A DNA stretch of 15,325 bases from Bacteroidales bacterium (lineage in GTDB: Bacteria; Bacteroidota; Bacteroidia; Bacteroidales; Paludibacteraceae), in the NCBI GenBank assembly GCA_018066005.1, contig JAGHSG010000138.1:1-15325 (forward strand), in the 5' to 3' direction. The position numbers were made by a program, and so were the translations under genes. The stretch's first letter is position 1. Every line of letters begins with the position of its first letter. A model generated the notes under the pieces. The model saw nothing but the letters and a program-made list of their open reading frames with translations. It had not been told where the DNA came from and made no database searches. Shown here one piece after another: positions 13,175 through 15,325 of this stretch.

Positions 13175-14635
13175 ATGAAACTTGCTCAGTTAATTCAGGC
13201 CATTGAGCCCAAACAAGTGTTGGGCAGCACCAACATTGAGATTACAGGTATTCAGTTCGATTCCCGCAAAGTAGAGCCGGGCAATCTGTTTGTCGCTCAA
13301 ACCGGAACCACCATGGATGGGCATACTTTCATTGATGCATGTATTGAGAAGGGAGCTTCGGCTGTGGTTTGTGAGCGGACAGACGCCATCCATACCGCTA
13401 ATGCAACGACCATCATTGTGGTGGACAATTCCGACAAAGCGTTAGGATTGATGGCAAATGAATGGTTTGGACAACCCAGTCGTCATCTGACATTGGTGGG
13501 TGTGACCGGTACCAATGGCAAAACCACTATTGCCACATTGCTTTACAAGATGGTTCGGGCTATGGGTAAGAAAGCAGGTCTGCTCTCTACGGTCATCAAT
13601 TACGTGGATGCGGACGCTGTACCATCCACCCACACGACACCTGATGCCTTAGCCCTTAACGAGTTGCTTAGTCAGATGGTCCAAGCAGGATGTGAATATG
13701 CCTTTATGGAGGTTAGTAGTCATAGTATCGCCCAAGAAAGAATTGCGGGTTTGGACTTTGACGGAGCTTTATTCACCAATCTTACGCGCGATCATATAGA
13801 TTATCATAAGACATTTGACAACTACCGCGATACAAAAAAACGTCTGTTTGACTCACTCAAAAAGACTGCTTTTGCCATCAGCAACAAGGATGATAAGAAT
13901 GGATTAGTTATGTTACAGAACTGCAAAGCAGAACTGCATACCTACTCCACCCGCTCATTGGCGGACTATAAGGCATCTATCCTTGAGGAAGGATTTGACG
14001 GCATGCTACTCAGTATCAACGGACAGGAAGTATTCGTACCTCTGGTGGGACGATTCAACACAAGCAACATTCTTGCTATTTATGGTGCTGCCATTTGTTT
14101 AGGATTTGAATCTGCCGAAGTATTGCGAATTTTGAGTACACTGACGGCTGTTAATGGCCGCTTTGAGGCTATTCATTCCCCTAAAGGATGGACGGCTATT
14201 GTTGATTACGCACACACTCCGGATGCGGTAGATAACGTCATCCGTACCATCAACGAAATACGCAAACGCGGCTCCAAGTTAATCACAGTTGTTGGTTGTG
14301 GTGGCAATCGTGACAAGGGCAAACGCCCCATGATGGCCCAGATAGCCAAACGCGGCAGTGATTGTCTCATCTTGACTAGTGACAACCCGCGCGACGAACA
14401 GCCGCAAGACATTCTGCAAGATATGGCAGCAGGTCTAACCGAAGAGGAACTACGCGAGACGCTCATCATCGAGGACCGCGCCTCAGCTATACAAACGGCT
14501 TGCGTCATGGCACAAGCGGATGACGTAATCTTGGTAGCAGGCAAGGGGCATGAAGATTATCAAATCATCAAGGGGGTCAAGCACCACTTTGATGACCATG
14601 AGGTTATCCGTCGATTCGTACAAAACAACAACTAA
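13175..14635 (+). CDS. murE: UDP-MurNAc-L-Ala-D-Glu:meso-diaminopimelate ligase
   Basis: Cytoplasmic ATP-dependent ligase adding the third residue of the peptidoglycan stem peptide. The 486-residue product has the P-loop GTNGKTT (residues 112-118), STHTTPDAL, the EVSSHS segment (179-184), the carbamylated-lysine region YRDTKKRLF, and the substrate motif DNPR at 403-406, which marks specificity for meso-diaminopimelate rather than lysine. Length is normal. The frame is open 15 codons further up to a TTG inside ftsI, but homology begins at MKLAQLIQAIEP. It ends 11 nt before mraY. Confidence 0.97.
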   Translation: MKLAQLIQAIEPKQVLGSTNIEITGIQFDSRKVEPGNLFVAQTGTTMDGHTFIDACIEKGASAVVCERTDAIHTANATTIIVVDNSDKALGLMANEWFGQPSRHLTLVGVTGTNGKTTIATLLYKMVRAMGKKAGLLSTVINYVDADAVPSTHTTPDALALNELLSQMVQAGCEYAFMEVSSHSIAQERIAGLDFDGALFTNLTRDHIDYHKTFDNYRDTKKRLFDSLKKTAFAISNKDDKNGLVMLQNCKAELHTYSTRSLADYKASILEEGFDGMLLSINGQEVFVPLVGRFNTSNILAIYGAAICLGFESAEVLRILSTLTAVNGRFEAIHSPKGWTAIVDYAHTPDAVDNVIRTINEIRKRGSKLITVVGCGGNRDKGKRPMMAQIAKRGSDCLILTSDNPRDEQPQDILQDMAAGLTEEELRETLIIEDRASAIQTACVMAQADDVILVAGKGHEDYQIIKGVKHHFDDHEVIRRFVQNNN

Positions 14636-14646
14636 AACTATACTCT

Positions 14647-15325
14647 ATGTTATATAGTCTATTTACACATTTGAGTGAACTGCCGGGAGCACGATTGATG
14701 ACGTATATTTCGTTTCGTGCCATCATAGCCGGCGTTATTGCTATGTTCGTCAGTATTTATTTTGGCAAGTGGTTCATTGCACTGCTTCATCGCAAGCACA
14801 TCAGTGAGACGCAACGAGATGCCAAAACCGATCCGTTTAATGTGGCCAAAAAAGGAGTTCCCACCATGGGAGGTTTGGTCATTATCATCAGTATCTTGCT
14901 ACCATGCCTACTGATAGGCAAACTGAGCAATATCTACTTGATTTTGATGATGCTGACTACTCTATTGCTCGGTGCTATCGGTTTTGCAGACGACTATATC
15001 AAAACATTCCGTCACAACAAGGATGGATTGAACGGATGGATTAAGATTGCAGGACAAGTTACTCTGGGGCTAATAGTAGGTCTGACTTTGCGTTATAGTC
15101 CCGTCACGGTGATGAACGAACAGGTGAGTACGCGTATTGAGAACAACATTACTATCGTGGAGAAAACACCTGATGTTAAATCCACCCGCACCACGATCCC
15201 ATTTGTCAAGAATCACAACTGCAACTATGCCAATCTATTCAGTTGGATAGGTGAGAGTAACAAGTATCGTGCCGGTTGGATTTTCTTTGTACTGCTGACA
15301 GTGTTTGTTGTGGCTGCCGTGAGCA
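14647..15325 (+). CDS. mraY: Phospho-MurNAc-pentapeptide transferase MraY (3' end missing)
   Basis: Integral membrane enzyme that moves phospho-MurNAc-pentapeptide from UDP onto undecaprenyl phosphate, making lipid I. The visible 226 residues begin MLYSLFTHLSELPGARLMTY and carry KKGVPTMGG (residues 68-76) and the catalytic GFADDYIK with Asp115-Asp116. Hydrophobic segments fall at about 22-47, 77-95, 98-116, 134-149 and 209-226. Between them a hydrophilic segment (about 155-200) with KSTRTTIPF fits the longer loop seen in Bacteroidota MraY. The window ends inside the gene, so the rest is simply not seen. Confidence 0.96.
   Translation, partial: MLYSLFTHLSELPGARLMTYISFRAIIAGVIAMFVSIYFGKWFIALLHRKHISETQRDAKTDPFNVAKKGVPTMGGLVIIISILLPCLLIGKLSNIYLILMMLTTLLLGAIGFADDYIKTFRHNKDGLNGWIKIAGQVTLGLIVGLTLRYSPVTVMNEQVSTRIENNITIVEKTPDVKSTRTTIPFVKNHNCNYANLFSWIGESNKYRAGWIFFVLLTVFVVAAVS

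Noticed and set aside
1..15325. Genome-wide reassignment of UGA to glycine
   Set aside because: Only one in-frame TGA occurs in about 4,700 codons with many ordinary glycine codons, so a single-site event is far more likely.

Overview
The window comes from a Bacteroidota genome, most likely order Bacteroidales. The evidence is the protein sequences, the gene order of the ribosomal block (rpsL-rpsG-fusA-rpsJ-rplC, with tuf absent between fusA and rpsJ), two promoters with the Bacteroidota -7 box TAnnTTTG, and A-rich leaders without Shine-Dalgarno sites in front of nearly every gene. The genus cannot be told from the window.

Layout. Positions 1-9025 (minus strand) carry the fused str and S10 ribosomal operons. 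In transcription order they are rpsL, rpsG, fusA, rpsJ, rplC, rplD, rplW, rplB, rpsS, rplV, rpsC, rplP, rpmC, rpsQ, rplN and rplX (cut by the window start). Most gaps inside the S10 part are 2-40 nt. Three gaps are longer and structured: the rpsL leader, fusA-rpsJ and rpsJ-rplC. Positions 9026-9529 are a 504-nt divergent intergenic region holding both promoters. Positions 9530-15325 (plus strand) are the start of the dcw (division and cell wall) cluster: mraZ, rsmH, an ftsL-like gene, ftsI, murE and mraY (cut by the window end).

How the genes work together. The left half builds the ribosome (S12, S7, S10, S3, S19, S17; L3, L4, L23, L2, L22, L16, L29, L14, L24) and supplies the translocase EF-G. 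The right half makes septal peptidoglycan: MurE adds meso-diaminopimelate to the UDP-linked precursor, MraY moves the precursor to undecaprenyl phosphate, and FtsI with its small membrane partner cross-links the product at the septum. MraZ probably controls that cluster, and RsmH tunes the ribosomal decoding site.

Most notable points. (1) rplC has an in-frame TGA exactly where the conserved glycine of the L3 N-terminus should be, followed at once by an ATG; no gene in the window uses TGA as its stop. (2) Three long hairpin-forming elements in the ribosomal transcript share the 8-mer AGCGTACG and each ends 29-38 nt before the start of rpsL, rpsJ or rplC, which suggests a repeated leader-type control element. 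(3) rplD and rplW, unlike the other genes, have strong Shine-Dalgarno sites built on the stop codon of the preceding gene. (4) Three TGGNG boxes in 10-bp phase lie just upstream of the mraZ -7 box and look like MraZ operators.
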